Shown here: positions 12,449 to 19,155 of the stretch, in pieces
How the letters are laid out: the number at the start of each line of letters is the position of its first letter
How positions within the stretch are numbered: the first letter of the stretch is position 1
Origin: a virus
Strand: one strand, 5' to 3'
Virus record (IMG/VR): IMGVR_UViG_3300025669_000178
Location: 1-25,286 of that record
Length of the DNA stretch: 25,286 bases
The notes under the pieces: model-generated
The model's input: the letters and a program-made list of their open reading frames with translations, nothing else
Database searches by the model: none
Told to the model about the DNA's origin: nothing
Program-made: the position numbers and the translations under genes

Positions 12449-12698
12449 TTATATCACCATTCTTTTCCCTTGCTTCGTTTTCTCTTTTGTCTAAAAATCT
12501 TCTTCTAAATTCATCTGCACAATGTTGAACTGCATATACACAATCATGTAAAGTAGAATATCTAAAAGCTCTTGTTTTCATAAATTTCTGCATCACTGAA
12601 AAAACTATATATTCCAAATCTCCTTTAGTTTTTATTTCAGGAAGTAAGTCAATCATTTTATTATAAGGAATTCGATTTTTTTCTTCGATATAAGGCAT
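12441..12698 (-). CDS. DUF6899-like conserved phage protein
   Basis: An 85-aa product: M-P-Y-I-E-E-K-N-R-I-P at the start, T-K-G-D-L-E-Y-I-V-F in the middle, R-Y-S-T-L-H-D-C-V-Y-A-V-Q near residue 47-60 and an N-G-D-I end. I know this layout (MPYI..e.R, xxGxLnYxi, lnxxigalxxak-E-xxRR, ENGD) from a widespread phage/bacterial family of unknown function that I recall as DUF6899. GAGAGAGGTAAATA precedes ATG 12698. Confidence 0.7.
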   Translation of the reverse strand: MPYIEEKNRIPYNKMIDLLPEIKTKGDLEYIVFSVMQKFMKTRAFRYSTLHDCVYAVQHCADEFRRRFLDKRENEAREKNGDING

Positions 12699-12937
12699 TA
12701 TTTACCTCTCTCATTTGTTAAATCTGAAAACAATTCATACATTTCGTCAACTACTTTAAGCAGTTCTTTTATTTCTTTTTTAACTGCTCTATCATGTCCT
12801 TTTCTCATTTCTCTTTGTTCTTTTCTTATTTGTAACATTTCTTCGTGATAAGCTTGTCTTTCTTTAGAAATTTCAGTAGCTACTTGTTTAATTTGATGTA
12901 TCGCTTTATTAAAAAGTTTTATATCTTTCTTCTTCAT
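12698..12937 (-). CDS. Coiled-coil hypothetical protein
   Basis: A 79-aa, almost entirely helical, charged protein rich in K, E, R and Q with heptad-like I/L/V/M spacing over residues 5-72. Probably a coiled-coil oligomer. The TAGAGGAGATTTAAG leader precedes ATG 12937, and the end abuts the next gene. No specific role. Confidence 0.65.
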   Translation of the reverse strand: MKKKDIKLFNKAIHQIKQVATEISKERQAYHEEMLQIRKEQREMRKGHDRAVKKEIKELLKVVDEMYELFSDLTNERGK

Positions 12938-12938
12938 C

Positions 12939-13262
12939 TTAAATCTCCTCTAAATTATTACATTCAAAACAAAAATTCCTATCATCAATATAAATATCTG
13001 CATAAACTTTTTTGCTCTTATATGTAAATGTATCTTTTATTTCTTGTAAATCATCATTTACTGCATCAAAATACAAATTATAACTTTCACACCACTCAAC
13101 CGCTTCATTTAATTTTTTGCCATCTCTACAAGTCCATAATATAAGTTTATGCCCATCGTTTCTTAATTGTTTTAATGTATTTATTAATATTAAATATGGA
13201 TTTCCTATTTCTGGATATTTATGTTCACATAAAGTTCCGTCAAAATCAACGCCTATAATCAT
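12939..13262 (-). CDS. HAD-superfamily hydrolase (phage small phosphatase)
   Basis: A 107-aa protein with HAD motif I, G-V-D6-F-D8-G-T-L, motif II T44 in L-I-L-W-T-C-R, Lys near 84-85 and motif IV D93-D94 in I-Y-I-D-D-R. It lacks a cap domain and is short, like small HAD proteins (BT0820-type) common in phages. It would dephosphorylate a small phosphoester or nucleotide, substrate unknown. GGGAGAAAAGAA leads ATG 13262. Confidence 0.85.
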   Translation of the reverse strand: MIIGVDFDGTLCEHKYPEIGNPYLILINTLKQLRNDGHKLILWTCRDGKKLNEAVEWCESYNLYFDAVNDDLQEIKDTFTYKSKKVYADIYIDDRNFCFECNNLEEI

Positions 13263-14344
13263 TTCTTTTCTCCCAAATCAACAGCATAAAAGAAGGTAGA
13301 TACTCTATGCTCATTTACTCCCCATATTAACTGAATTGGCTCACTATGTTTAGCCATTTGTTCAGATAAAGAGTCTCCACCTACTGTTGACCCTCCTCTA
13401 AATACTCTAACATTATCTACATCTAACAAAGCAAAGTGGTGCCAATGACCATATACAATACCCTCTGCATTATATCTTCTTGCCCACTCATTTATTTTTA
13501 CACGCCCTGCTGGAGTATCTGCTTGTTCATGTGCTTTATGCCTAATCATATAATTATGACCTCTTATATTACAAGTTAAATAATCTGTTTCAGCATATTT
13601 GATTTCCAACTTTTTATTCTTCAATACAAAATTAGACCAATAAGCTAATATCATATATATCATTAAATCCCAATTAGCTGTAGGGTCTGTATCTTTACCT
13701 GTTCGACCATGATTTCCCTTTACTCCATAAAACTTTACAGAGAGCTTTCTATCCAATAAAGCTTTAATTAATTTAGTAATAACATCTACTACAAGCATAA
13801 CCTGTTTAGGCGGTGCTAATTCTTGTTCATATGCCTGTGTAGCGTAAATGTTTTCACCGTTTGCTTGGTCTCCTGTTGATAAAATTACAACATCCCTAAT
13901 AGGCACGCCTTTGCTTATATTATTATCTAATAATTTTAATATCTGTCTACATAATCTATTTATTCTTGTTCTAAAAATATTTTCATCATAAATTATACTA
14001 CCGTCTTGATTTTTTACTATTTTACCTGCGTGTAAATCACTTAATTGAATAACTAAAGTATCTCCTTTTTTATCTATTTTATCTCGTTTTGAAGGTTTAT
14101 AAGGTTCTATAACAGATAAAGTTTCTTTTAATGTAGAAATTATTTCTTTATCTCTATCTTTTGGTTTAATTGGTTTTTGATATTGTGGGAAAATAGTTCT
14201 TTTTAAATTATATCTACGAATAGCTTTTTCCATAGCATCATAGGTTACACCGAGCTTAGAAGCTATTTCTTTATAGCTCGCACCTGTGCCAAGATACAAT
14301 TTAAGAATATCAAGCTTTTGTGTAGTCCATATCTTTTTTCTCAT
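13259..14344 (-). CDS. HTH-metallophosphoesterase, phage DNA-metabolism type
   Basis: From ATG 14344 this is 361 aa. Residues about 5-48 form a helix-turn-helix (Y-K-E-I-A-S-K-L-G-V-T-Y-D-A-M-E-K-A). A calcineurin-like phosphoesterase domain follows: D103-L-H105-A-G, G-D159-Q-A-N-G, G-N211-H212-G and G-H300-W-H302-H. I recall close phage relatives that also carry A-Y-E-Q-E-(L/M)-A-P-P-K-Q-V and G-D-S-L-S-E and have no assigned substrate. The DNA-binding domain suggests a nuclease related in fold to SbcD/Mre11. The frame is open to 14395, overlapping the HNH gene, but GGGAG upstream of 14344 favours the shorter form. Confidence 0.82.
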   Translation of the reverse strand: MRKKIWTTQKLDILKLYLGTGASYKEIASKLGVTYDAMEKAIRRYNLKRTIFPQYQKPIKPKDRDKEIISTLKETLSVIEPYKPSKRDKIDKKGDTLVIQLSDLHAGKIVKNQDGSIIYDENIFRTRINRLCRQILKLLDNNISKGVPIRDVVILSTGDQANGENIYATQAYEQELAPPKQVMLVVDVITKLIKALLDRKLSVKFYGVKGNHGRTGKDTDPTANWDLMIYMILAYWSNFVLKNKKLEIKYAETDYLTCNIRGHNYMIRHKAHEQADTPAGRVKINEWARRYNAEGIVYGHWHHFALLDVDNVRVFRGGSTVGGDSLSEQMAKHSEPIQLIWGVNEHRVSTFFYAVDLGEKK

Positions 14345-14375
14345 TGTAATCACTCTCCCTTTGGTTATCCTTATA

Positions 14376-15161
14376 TTAAGGTTGCAAAGTTGCAATGAAG
14401 GTTTTAAAATATTTAATCCAATAGTCTCTATTAAAATTTACTCGTATATTACATTCATTACAAAGTGTTAATAAATTAGTTTCTTTACATTGATTTTTAT
14501 CATAGTCAATATGATGAACTGCTAATTTTATTCCATAAACTATTATATGTTCTTCTTCTGTTATTCCGCATTTTTGGCAAGTGTAATGGTCTCTTTTACG
14601 AATTTTCTCTTTTAATTCTTGATTAAATTCTATAGGATATTTCTCAAAAGATTTTCCACCTTGCCAATTTGGATGTTTCTCTCCTGTAAATGCTAAACTT
14701 ATTTTTTTCTTTGTTTTTTCTGTATGATGATTACCTTTATGAACACAAGAAGCACATAACCCAGAACCATAAAATCCTGAAGAAAATGTAATTTTTTTAT
14801 TACAAATTTTACATTTATATTGTTTTAAAGTTCTACCATCTTTAAACATTCCACTATTTTTACCAAATAAATGCACATCAAACATCGGATTATTCTTACC
14901 TTTCGTTCTTTCGCTCATTTTTTTATTTCTGTTTTCTTGGGATTTTTTTGATAATTTTATTGGTTGTCTTTTATTTAATTTATAAGCTAATTTTAAACTT
15001 TGAGAAATAGTTCTAATAGGAATATTATATCTTATTAATCTATCTCTAATAACCCAATCCGTCTGCTGAAGTTGATTAGCTATTTCTTTAATAGTTTTTA
15101 AATTATTGATATATTCTTTAACTAAAAATTCTTTAGTTATATTATATTTTAATTTGTTCAT
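14376..15161 (-). CDS. Free-standing HNH homing endonuclease with NUMOD3 repeats
   Basis: A 261-aa protein. The N-terminal helix-turn-helix (T-I-K-E-I-A-N-Q-L-Q-Q-T) is akin to that at 9687-10379. G-K-N-N-P-M-F-D and G-K-N-S-G-M-F are NUMOD3-type motifs, C-K-I-C...C-A-S-C is a zinc finger, and G-E-K-H-P-N-W follows. The HNH nuclease has R-D-H-Y-T-C-Q-K-C-G, V-H-H-I-D-Y-D and L-T-L-C-N-E-C-N. These proteins cut intron- or gene-less alleles and spread by repair. It starts by ATGA overlap with the resolvase-like gene, behind AGAGGTAATAAAAAA. Confidence 0.88.
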   Translation of the reverse strand: MNKLKYNITKEFLVKEYINNLKTIKEIANQLQQTDWVIRDRLIRYNIPIRTISQSLKLAYKLNKRQPIKLSKKSQENRNKKMSERTKGKNNPMFDVHLFGKNSGMFKDGRTLKQYKCKICNKKITFSSGFYGSGLCASCVHKGNHHTEKTKKKISLAFTGEKHPNWQGGKSFEKYPIEFNQELKEKIRKRDHYTCQKCGITEEEHIIVYGIKLAVHHIDYDKNQCKETNLLTLCNECNIRVNFNRDYWIKYFKTFIATLQP

Positions 15162-15436
15162 TTTTTTATTACCTCTATATTACAATTTAAAATAAATAAT
15201 TCTTTTTCATTGCGAGGAATTGCTATAATAATTTTAGGAAATTTATTACTTTCAAAAGCCTCATTCCAAATTTTAAATATTGTTTTTTGTTTTATTCTGT
15301 AACTCTTTTTATCTGTATATTTACATTCTATTAAATAATTATCCGTTTTTAAATCTCCCTTATCAAACCACAATGCCCCCGAAGCTATAGTTTTTCTTAT
15401 TTTATCTTCAAATTTTCGACCTTTATTTTTTTTCAT
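15158..15436 (-). CDS. PD-(D/E)XK nuclease, Holliday-junction-resolvase/VRR-NUC-like
   Basis: A 92-aa protein with E11 in K-F-E-D-K-I, then W-F-D-K-G-D-L-K-T-D and the core L-I-E-C-K. This matches the E...D...ExK catalytic order of archaeal-type Hjc/VRR-NUC nucleases, including the GDL-x-T block typical of phage homologues. It may resolve recombination or replication junctions, and a RuvB-like gene lies elsewhere in this window. Embedded by ATGA overlaps on both sides. Confidence 0.75.
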   Translation of the reverse strand: MKKNKGRKFEDKIRKTIASGALWFDKGDLKTDNYLIECKYTDKKSYRIKQKTIFKIWNEAFESNKFPKIIIAIPRNEKELFILNCNIEVIKK

Positions 15437-15711
15437 AAAAATTTCCTCAAATATTTTAATTCTTTAGGAAATCGTATAAATTCTTTTTTAAATGCAATGC
15501 CAGCAGTAGATTGTAAATCTGTCATATATCTTTTTGTCATCCGTTCAAACTTATCATATTGTTTACTATCCCAAAAATCTCCTTTATTTTTATTAACCAA
15601 AACTTTTTCAATTTGAATACTATCAAATATAATTATTTTATCCTCAATATCGATTTTAACGACATTAAAATATTTTTTAAATGGTTTAATATATAATTTA
15701 AGTTTTTTCAT
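15433..15711 (-). CDS. Hypothetical protein, 92 aa
   Basis: Lys/Phe/Ile-rich, with beta-strand-like pattern at residues 3-40 and a helical second half ending in P-K-E-L-K-Y-L-R-K-F-L. ATG 15711 follows AAAGGGGATTATAT. It is just upstream of the resolvase-like gene (ATGA overlap) and may work with it, but nothing in the sequence shows this. Confidence 0.65.
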   Translation of the reverse strand: MKKLKLYIKPFKKYFNVVKIDIEDKIIIFDSIQIEKVLVNKNKGDFWDSKQYDKFERMTKRYMTDLQSTAGIAFKKEFIRFPKELKYLRKFL

Positions 15712-15723
15712 ATATAATCCCCT

Positions 15724-16491
15724 TTAAAATTCAAAATGTAAAAATAAACTTACTCTGTTATCTCCTTCAAATCCTTTACCCACGCCTAAAGTAATTCCTG
15801 CATTGTCGGTAATTTTATACCCCAATCCAATCGGGTAAAGCCCTCTATTAGTTATAAAGGATTGTATTCTATATTTATAATACCTTAACCAACTCAATCC
15901 TATACCCCCTTCACCCTCTACTCCGTCATCTCCCAATCCCATACCAATTAAAGCAATAGGTTTAAACTGAAATCCGAAGGGAGCTAATTTGCTTTTAAGA
16001 TATGGCACGTCTTTTACTGAAATCTGTTTAATAATTTTATCTGTTTTAGTATCTTTTAAATATACATTTCCTTCTTTATCTATATGTAAATATTCTCCAT
16101 TCAAGTCTATGCGAGCAGATTTTCCATAACCCAAATCTATAGAAATAGGCACATTTTGTTGACCTTTCCAATAAAAAAATCCAGCAATTATAGTAATTAC
16201 AAAAATATATACTGTTAATTTTCGGATGTTTAGCAATCCTACCACGTCTTTAGCCCACCCAACAGGACTTAACAATCCACCAAACCCTGCAAAAAATTTC
16301 TTAGCTTGAAAAGCTTCTTCTCCATTTTTCTTATATACATTACCAACAGAAGCATTTAATGTTCTTGAAAATGTAGAAGGGTTTCCTATTTCTACTATAG
16401 TTTTTTTAGCTCGTTTAAATATTAAAGGTCTAAGCCACATAAAAATAGCACCAGCTAAAAACATTCCTAACAATACTAATATATCATTCAT
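15724..16491 (-). CDS. Two-segment membrane protein with outer-membrane-like C-terminus
   Basis: A 255-aa protein. Hydrophobic segments lie at residues 3-22 and about 92-109. Between them is a region with N-P-S-T-F-S-R-T-L-N and F-A-G-F-G-G-L-L-S-P-V-G. The C-terminal 140 residues are beta-rich and glycine-rich (L-G-Y-G-K-S-A-R, G-M-G-L-G-D-D-G-V, G-I-G-L-S-W) and end in V-S-L-F-L-H-F-E-F. An alternating pattern with a final Phe is like the terminal strand of outer-membrane barrels, but the N-terminal membrane segments do not fit a simple barrel. It may span the envelope in a Gram-negative host. Function unknown. Confidence 0.65.
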   Translation of the reverse strand: MNDILVLLGMFLAGAIFMWLRPLIFKRAKKTIVEIGNPSTFSRTLNASVGNVYKKNGEEAFQAKKFFAGFGGLLSPVGWAKDVVGLLNIRKLTVYIFVITIIAGFFYWKGQQNVPISIDLGYGKSARIDLNGEYLHIDKEGNVYLKDTKTDKIIKQISVKDVPYLKSKLAPFGFQFKPIALIGMGLGDDGVEGEGGIGLSWLRYYKYRIQSFITNRGLYPIGLGYKITDNAGITLGVGKGFEGDNRVSLFLHFEF

Positions 16492-16494
16492 TAT

Positions 16495-16641
16495 TTACTC
16501 CTTTATTTCTATTATTTTGGAATTAAAAGTCATTTGGTCTGCTACTTCTAATGCTGTTGATTTTTTAGCAAAAAGCATTTTTCTCCCATATGTATCTCTA
16601 ATTTCTAACTTATCTAAATCTAATACTAAATATTTACTCAT
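16495..16641 (-). CDS. Small hypothetical protein, 48 aa
   Basis: ATG 16641, after GGAGAAACTA, overlaps the end of the next upstream gene by 8 bp. M-S-K-Y-L-V-L-D-L-D-K-L at the start resembles M-K-K-Y-W-I-L-D-I-D-E-A of the 16634-16759 product. The two may be diverged copies of a small beta-strand domain. Unknown role. Confidence 0.6.
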   Translation of the reverse strand: MSKYLVLDLDKLEIRDTYGRKMLFAKKSTALEVADQMTFNSKIIEIKE

Positions 16642-16759
16642 TAGTTTCTCCTCTAGTTTCTAAAACAGTATAACTCCCATCTTTATTTTCTCTTATTAGA
16701 CGCTCAACATAATTTGCTTTAATAGCTTCGTCTATATCTAATATCCAATATTTTTTCAT
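16634..16759 (-). CDS. Small hypothetical protein, 41 aa
   Basis: ATG 16759 follows AAAGGGTAT. The K-Y-W-I-L-D-I-D start is shared with its neighbour at 16495-16641, and the rest is helix and strand (A-N-Y-V-E-R-L-I-R-E-N-K-D-G-S-Y-T-V-L). Directly downstream of the collagen-like gene. No family recognised. Confidence 0.6.
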   Translation of the reverse strand: MKKYWILDIDEAIKANYVERLIRENKDGSYTVLETRGETNE

Positions 16760-16768
16760 ATACCCTTT

Positions 16769-17965
16769 CTATTTATTTATATATCTTACAAATGCTCCAT
16801 TATTTATTGAAGGTTTAACTTTAGAAATTTCATTAACAGGAGCAATATATTCTCCTGTTACTAAAGCATTAAGTTTTGCTTCTAATTCTTCTATCCTTGT
16901 TTCTTCATACGATTTGCCCATTTTGAAAGTTACTTTAACACCCATTACATCTACTTTATTTCTTGTAAAATTGTATCTTACAAATGGTTTTACTTTCCAT
17001 TTTCTTGTATCTATAATTCTTACCTGACCTTCGACAACGACCTGAGTTTGTTCTAATTCTCCAACCCTATCATCTAAGTCATTTATTTTTTCTGTATTAG
17101 TAGTTATATTTTTAGTGTTTTCATCAATCTGTTTTGAATGTCTTTCATCTAATACACCATCTTCTCCTTGTAAATCTGTGTAATTTCCCCATGTTCCATC
17201 TATATCTTCAAACCTTAATTCTGTTCCTTTCCATTCATGCTTAGGTTTATCTCCCTTTTCACCTTGTTCTCCATCAGCACCGTCAGCACCTTCTTGACCT
17301 GTTTCTCCTAATTCTCCATCTGTTCCATCAAGACCACCTGCCCCTATATCACCCTTCTCTCCTTGTATGCCTTGTTCGCCAATATTTCCTTTATCTCCTT
17401 TAACACCATTTTTGCCATCTATACCATCTTGTCCATCTGTTCCATCAAGACCATCTATACCATCGTTACCTTTATCTCCTTTATAACCTCTTAACCCCCT
17501 TGCTCCAACATCTCCTTTTTCTCCTCTATATCCACGTTCTCCTTTTGCTCCTGTTTTTCCTATATAACCTCTATTTCCTCTTGCTCCTGTATCGCCCTTA
17601 TCACCTTTAGCTCCATCTTGTCCATCTATACCATCGACTCCATTTATACCATTTTGTCCATTTATACCATCAATACCATTTGTTCCATCTGCTCCTGTAT
17701 TACCTTTACAACCTTTATATCCTCTTAGCCCTCTTGTTCCATCTTTGCCATCAGCACCATCATCGCCTTTTTCACCTTTTAAAAAATCAGCATCAACCCA
17801 AGTGCCTTCACTTCTTGCACCTGTATTTCTACCTGTTCCTACTAATATTTGCCCTTCTTCACAATCATTTGTATCTGTTACTCCTCCATGAGTTCCACAA
17901 TAACCAGTTGCCACCAAATTAACACTTAACAATACAATCGCAATCGCTATCAGTAGCCTTTTCAT
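16769..17965 (-). CDS. Secreted collagen-like (Gly-X-Y) protein
   Basis: A 398-aa protein. Residues 1-20 form a signal-type segment (M-K-R-L-L-I-A-I-A-I-V-L-L), followed by G-Y-C23, which could also be a lipoprotein-like site. A head with D-T-N-D-C-E-E-G-Q-I-L-V-G-T-G follows, then 59 uninterrupted Gly-X-Y triplets from G64 to 240, rich in K-G-D and D-G-x. Next come a W-containing link, a coiled coil (about 272-310), a beta-type region (K-P-F-V-R-Y-N-F-T) and a short helix. Collagen-like stalks form trimers. Because of the signal sequence it is more likely exported to the cell surface than an internal tail fibre. It is the second gene after the promoter at 18281. Confidence 0.85.
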   Translation of the reverse strand: MKRLLIAIAIVLLSVNLVATGYCGTHGGVTDTNDCEEGQILVGTGRNTGARSEGTWVDADFLKGEKGDDGADGKDGTRGLRGYKGCKGNTGADGTNGIDGINGQNGINGVDGIDGQDGAKGDKGDTGARGNRGYIGKTGAKGERGYRGEKGDVGARGLRGYKGDKGNDGIDGLDGTDGQDGIDGKNGVKGDKGNIGEQGIQGEKGDIGAGGLDGTDGELGETGQEGADGADGEQGEKGDKPKHEWKGTELRFEDIDGTWGNYTDLQGEDGVLDERHSKQIDENTKNITTNTEKINDLDDRVGELEQTQVVVEGQVRIIDTRKWKVKPFVRYNFTRNKVDVMGVKVTFKMGKSYEETRIEELEAKLNALVTGEYIAPVNEISKVKPSINNGAFVRYINK

Positions 17966-17977
17966 TTTTTGTCCTTT

Positions 17978-18235
17978 CTATTTATTAATGTTAGGTTTCT
18001 TTAAAGTAATAGTTTTTAAATAGTTCTCAACAGTAGGATAACGATTATGAAAATTACCCTTATGCTTTTTAGAATAATTAAATAACTTCCTATATTTTCT
18101 TTTAATTTGATTAATTTTATTTTGATATGTTTTCAGACTTCTACCTTTAGAGTTTTTGAAACCTCTTGATATAGTAGTATCTGTTTTTGTTTCTTTAGTT
18201 GTAGGTTTTGACCAATTTCCATATCCTGCTGGCAT
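17978..18235 (-). CDS. Basic hypothetical protein, first gene after promoter
   Basis: An 85-aa protein rich in K, T and N. It begins with a polar M-P-A-G-Y-G-N-W, then has Lys-rich helices (N-K-I-N-Q-I-K-R-K-Y-R-K-L-F) and an unstructured tail. GAAAGGACTATA precedes ATG 18235. Its leader from the promoter at 18281-18309 would be about 40 nt. It could bind DNA or RNA by charge; no family recognised. Confidence 0.65.
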   Translation of the reverse strand: MPAGYGNWSKPTTKETKTDTTISRGFKNSKGRSLKTYQNKINQIKRKYRKLFNYSKKHKGNFHNRYPTVENYLKTITLKKPNINK

Positions 18236-18280
18236 TATAGTCCTTTCGGATTAAAAATGGTTAATTTCTTCTCTACTATA

Positions 18281-18309
18281 AGTATATCACACTATTTCGT
18301 TGGTGTCAA
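18281..18309 (-). promoter_or_regulatory. Sigma70-type promoter with extended -10
   Basis: Minus strand TTGACA (18309-18304), 17-bp spacer, TATACT (18286-18281) with TGA before it as an extended -10. About 50 bp including flanks nearly match the promoter at 987-1015 (GGGTAAAT..TAAAATA upstream on the plus strand, CTCTACTA downstream), while the spacer differs. It drives 17978-18235 and the collagen-like gene. Confidence 0.88.
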
Positions 18310-18349
18310 GGGTAAATCGTAAAATAAATGAGATAATTTTAGTGCTATA

Positions 18350-18452
18350 CTATATATTGTATGTTAAAAAATTGGTTCTCCTATATCTTGTGTTTCTATA
18401 TCAAATATCTATATCTTGTGATGGTAAGTAAGTGGTAATACCATATGTTGTG
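18350..18452. repeat. Four degenerate direct repeats, spaced 28-32 bp
   Basis: CTATATATTGTA (18350), CTATATCTTGTG (18381), CTATATCTTGTG (18409) and CCATATGTTGTG (18441). The middle two are identical, and the steps between copies are 31, 28 and 32 bp, about three helical turns. This puts them on one face of the DNA, as for iterons or recombinase arm sites. Confidence 0.65.
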
Positions 18453-18498
18453 CCTATTGGATACTTACTTGTTTCTTTCGTAAAACTCCTGCAATTAA

Positions 18499-18514
18499 AG
18501 AGCTTTTAAGCTCT
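18499..18514 (-). terminator. Short hairpin, possible weak terminator
   Basis: Inverted repeat AGAGCTT-TT-AAGCTCT. Read as minus-strand RNA it can form AGAGCU-UAAA-AGCUCU followed by UUUAAUU. That is compatible with a weak rho-independent terminator for the operon ending at 18648, but the U tract is short. It may instead be part of a protein-binding site. Confidence 0.35.
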
Positions 18515-18515
18515 G

Positions 18516-18553
18516 TTATTATGAGTATTTACTTTAGTAAATACGAGTAATAA
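18516..18553. repeat. Imperfect 38-bp inverted repeat
   Basis: The core GTATTTACT-TT-AGTAAATAC (18525-18544) is a perfect 9-bp inverted repeat. After 3 mismatched bases the arms continue with TTATTA and TAATAA. An 18-bp arm with 15 matches and a 2-bp centre is reminiscent of tyrosine-recombinase core or dif-like sites (two arms about a short centre), though typical centres are 6-8 bp. Confidence 0.6.
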
Positions 18554-18647
18554 CTAAATTATTATCTTAATTATATTAGTATATTGATTACTATTTACTT
18601 ATATATGTATACAGTATATATAAAGTATTCAAATATGATGTATAATA

Positions 18648-18740
18648 TTAATTACTAATCCACAATAAAAATAATCCTAATACTACCACAATCCCTAATA
18701 TAAATGCTAAATATTGAAATCCAAACATTATTGTATACAT
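18648..18740 (-). CDS. Tiny single-pass membrane protein, 30 aa
   Basis: ATG 18740 overlaps the end of the zinc-knuckle gene, preceded by AAAGGAATATAAA. The product is almost wholly hydrophobic at residues 6-27 (F-Q-Y-L-A-F-I-L-G-I-V-V-V-L-G-L-F-L-L-W). It is the last gene before the repeat-rich non-coding region. Unknown function. Confidence 0.6.
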   Translation of the reverse strand: MYTIMFGFQYLAFILGIVVVLGLFLLWISN

Positions 18741-18892
18741 TTTATATTCCTTTTTATAGGGTGATTGGTTCTAACAATCTTTTCAATTTCTGCAATATTC
18801 TTTTGACACTCTACACACCAACCATAATGAGATTGACAATACTTACAATTTTTAACTTTTCTTTTTAATTTTTTTAATTTAGAGTTAAACAT
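18728..18892 (-). CDS. Small four-Cys zinc-knuckle protein, 54 aa
   Basis: ATG 18892 overlaps the preceding stop by 8 bp. After a Lys-rich helix the product has C-K-Y-C (16-19) and C-V-E-C (26-29), a compact zinc-binding pair, then a helix and a basic tail. Weak leader (AAAGAATAAATA). It could bind nucleic acid; no family recognised. Confidence 0.6.
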   Translation of the reverse strand: MFNSKLKKLKRKVKNCKYCQSHYGWCVECQKNIAEIEKIVRTNHPIKRNIKCIQ

Positions 18893-19136
18893 TATTTATT
18901 CTTTCTGCTTTAGATAGGGCTTGTTTAAGCATATCTATATCGCCTCGCCCACCAATTCCCATTTTATATTGGACTTGTAAAGTTCGTAACATCTTTTTCA
19001 ATACCCCAACCAATTCAGGCACTAACTCCAATGCTTTGAGGGCAGTTTGGAGGGCTTCATAGCTTGCGGGATAGTGTTTTTTATCAAAAGTATTCAAAAG
19101 GTCTTTATTCAATACTGTCGCTTCAAAGATATTCAT
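18885..19136 (-). CDS. Helical hypothetical protein, 83 aa
   Basis: CAGGAGGTAATCT precedes ATG 19136, a full Shine-Dalgarno. The product has helices at about residues 4-18 and 25-55 (Y-E-A-L-Q-T-A-L-K-A-L-E-L-V-P-E-L-V-G-V-L-K), a G-I-G-G-R-G-D turn and a final helix. This 'L-x-x-A-L-x-A-L-E-x' pattern is common in small phage proteins. Follows the recombinase; no proven link such as an excisionase motif. Confidence 0.65.
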   Translation of the reverse strand: MNIFEATVLNKDLLNTFDKKHYPASYEALQTALKALELVPELVGVLKKMLRTLQVQYKMGIGGRGDIDMLKQALSKAERINNV

Positions 19137-19155
19137 AGATTACCTCCTGTTTAAG

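Larger units (their letters stand above)
18310..18647. other. Non-coding region with direct and inverted repeats (candidate attP, origin or control site)
   Basis: This 338-bp stretch has no convincing ORF on either strand. It holds four spaced direct repeats (18350-18452), an 8-bp inverted pair AAGTAAGT/ACTTACTT (18426-18433 and 18463-18470), two hairpins (18499-18514 and 18516-18553) and very AT-rich sequence at 18554-18647. It lies downstream of the recombinase and just upstream of a strong promoter. An attachment site with arm-type repeats, an iteron origin or an operator array are the possibilities. Confidence 0.6.

Noticed and set aside
17240-17760. Repetitive DNA that could suggest a CRISPR or satellite array
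   Set aside because: The periodicity is 9 bp-based and encodes uninterrupted Gly-X-Y triplets in one frame; there are no equal repeats with unique spacers.
18554-18647. TATA-rich sequence with possible plus-strand -10 boxes
   Set aside because: No matching -35 and no plus-strand gene to serve; AT-rich sequence gives such hexamers by chance.
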